Origin: Pontibacter silvestris
GTDB lineage: Bacteria > Bacteroidota > Bacteroidia > Cytophagales > Hymenobacteraceae
NCBI RefSeq assembly: GCF_020907275.1
Contig: NZ_JAJJWI010000008.1
Span: forward strand, 152,384-216,383
DNA: 64,000 nucleotides
Direction of reading: 5' to 3'
Positions 63,114 through 64,000 of the stretch are shown here, piece by piece. Made by a program: the position numbers and the translations under genes. How positions within the stretch are numbered: position 1 is the first letter of the stretch; every line of letters begins with the position of its first letter. The notes beneath the pieces were generated by a model. That model was not told where the DNA came from, ran no database searches, and worked only from the letters and a program-made list of their open reading frames with translations.

Positions 63114-64000
63114 TTACATAAAGAACTTCAGTCTGATAACTTCTTTTTCTGACAAGTAACGCCAGTCGCTACGTGGAATGTCTTTTTTGGTTAAACCAGC
63201 GTACTGTACTCTGTCCAGCGTTACTACCTCGTAGCCTAAGTGTTCAAAAATACGGCGCACAATGCGGTTACGCCCAATATGTATCTCTAACCCCAGGAAC
63301 TTGTTAGATTCACCGATCAAGGCGACATCATCTACTTCCGCTTTACCGTCTTCCAGTTCTACGCCTTCTGCAACTTTTTTAAAGTCTTCTTTTGTGATAG
63401 GTTTATCTAATTCTACCTGATAAATTTTTTTCACATTGTTAGATGGGTGAGTTAGCTTTTGGGCCAGTTCGCCATCGTTTGTAAAAAGAAGTAAACCAGT
63501 CGTGTTACGGTCCAGGCGGCCTACCGGGAAGATGCGCTCTGTTGAAGCTTTTTCCACCAGGCTCATAACTGTTTTTCTTCCTTCCGGATCGTCTGTAGTT
63601 GTGATGAAGTCTTTTGGTTTGTTCAGCAGCACATACACCAGCTTCTCACGGTTTAGTACTTTTTTGCCATACTGTATCGTATCCTCTGGTTTCACCTTAA
63701 AGCCCATCTCCGTTACCACATCACCATTGACCCTGATTTCGCCAGCTTCGATAAGGCTGTCGGCTTCGCGGCGGGAGCAAACTCCGGCATTGGCAATAAA
63801 ACGGTTCAAACGGATAGTACCATCGTCTTCGTCGTCTTTACGGTTGGTTTTCTTGATGCGTGGGTTATCCTTATAGCGGCTCAAGTTATAATCTGGCGTT
63901 TTGGGATCAATTCCAGAGCTACTATTATCTGAACCTTTGCTAAATTTATCGCTACGGTTAGAGTTAAAAGGCTTTCTATCGCCACCAAAACTGCGTTTCT
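63114..64000 (-). CDS. Ribosomal large-subunit pseudouridine synthase RluB/E-type, 5' end outside window
   Basis: An S4-domain pseudouridine synthase modifying 23S rRNA. The S4 domain (RLNRFIANAGVCSRREADSL), catalytic-Asp block GRLDRNTTGLLLFTNDGEL and the C-terminal GRNRIVRRIFEHLGYEV are clear. The frame remains open from the apparent TTG start (63884) to the right edge, encoding a Ser/Asn/Lys-rich stretch (SFGGDRKPFNSNRSDKFS). This resembles the long disordered N-terminal extension usual in Bacteroidota, so the real start lies beyond 64000 and the gene is partial here. Confidence 0.92.
   Translation of the reverse strand, partial: KRSFGGDRKPFNSNRSDKFSKGSDNSSSGIDPKTPDYNLSRYKDNPRIKKTNRKDDEDDGTIRLNRFIANAGVCSRREADSLIEAGEIRVNGDVVTEMGFKVKPEDTIQYGKKVLNREKLVYVLLNKPKDFITTTDDPEGRKTVMSLVEKASTERIFPVGRLDRNTTGLLLFTNDGELAQKLTHPSNNVKKIYQVELDKPITKEDFKKVAEGVELEDGKAEVDDVALIGESNKFLGLEIHIGRNRIVRRIFEHLGYEVVTLDRVQYAGLTKKDIPRSDWRYLSEKEVIRLKFFM

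Noticed and set aside
1..64000. CRISPR array, insertion sequence or attachment site
   Set aside because: No regularly spaced direct repeats, transposase gene or flanking target duplication was seen.

Overview
The window looks like a chromosomal segment of a Bacteroidota bacterium, most likely a Cytophagales member close to Hymenobacteraceae (Pontibacter-like). This rests on gene content and signals, not on a database match. It carries SusC/SusD, GldE, DUF4270, a Bacteroidota-type LptC/PpiD/CoaX cluster and a bacterial PcrB/GGGPS. Several genes have TAnnTTTG -7 boxes with an upstream TTG, the Bacteroidota promoter type. There are no insertion sequences, phage modules, CRISPR arrays or rRNA. 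One tRNA (Phe) is present.

Layout. 98-4370: RND efflux pump and its membrane-fusion lipoprotein (minus). 4750-6693: a small secreted or membrane protein and a PAS histidine kinase broken by one extra base. 6986-11880 (minus): OmpA/PD40 lipoprotein, a conserved small protein, and two Fe-S proteins resembling HdrB/HdrC or GlpC. 12047-15277: tRNA-Phe, a membrane J-domain/TPR protein, and an operon of a holin-like protein, an unknown protein and a GGGPS-type prenyltransferase. 15260-21294: AraC regulator, acyl-CoA dehydrogenase, then panC and a panD/flippase/rfaE2/YugP-peptidase operon. 21428-30302 (mostly plus): a GT5-domain protein, DUF4270 lipoprotein, glmS, ridA, YihY (minus), gltX and an AIM24 protein.

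30341-48945 is a polysaccharide utilisation locus for (4-O-methyl)glucuronoxylan. One arm (minus) encodes SusC, SusD, mannonate dehydratase, a hexuronate-type MFS transporter, a GH115 alpha-glucuronidase and a frameshifted SASA-type esterase. The divergent arm (plus) encodes a LacI regulator, a GH67 alpha-glucuronidase, an SDR oxidoreductase and a GH10 xylanase lipoprotein. Proposed flow: GH10 cuts the backbone, SusCD imports oligosaccharides, GH115/GH67 release (methyl)glucuronate, the esterase removes acetyl groups, and UxuA with the SDR handles the hexuronate. Two similar 14-bp pseudo-palindromes between susC and lacI look like LacI-family operators.

49068-64000 is cell-envelope and housekeeping: a GH3-family protein, lptB, a GH25 lysozyme, recJ, an unannotated 36-residue membrane peptide, a TPR protein, a PpiD-like foldase, gldE, an unannotated 56-residue membrane protein coupled to lptC, a FadL-like outer-membrane protein, coaX, and an rluB-type pseudouridine synthase cut by the window edge.
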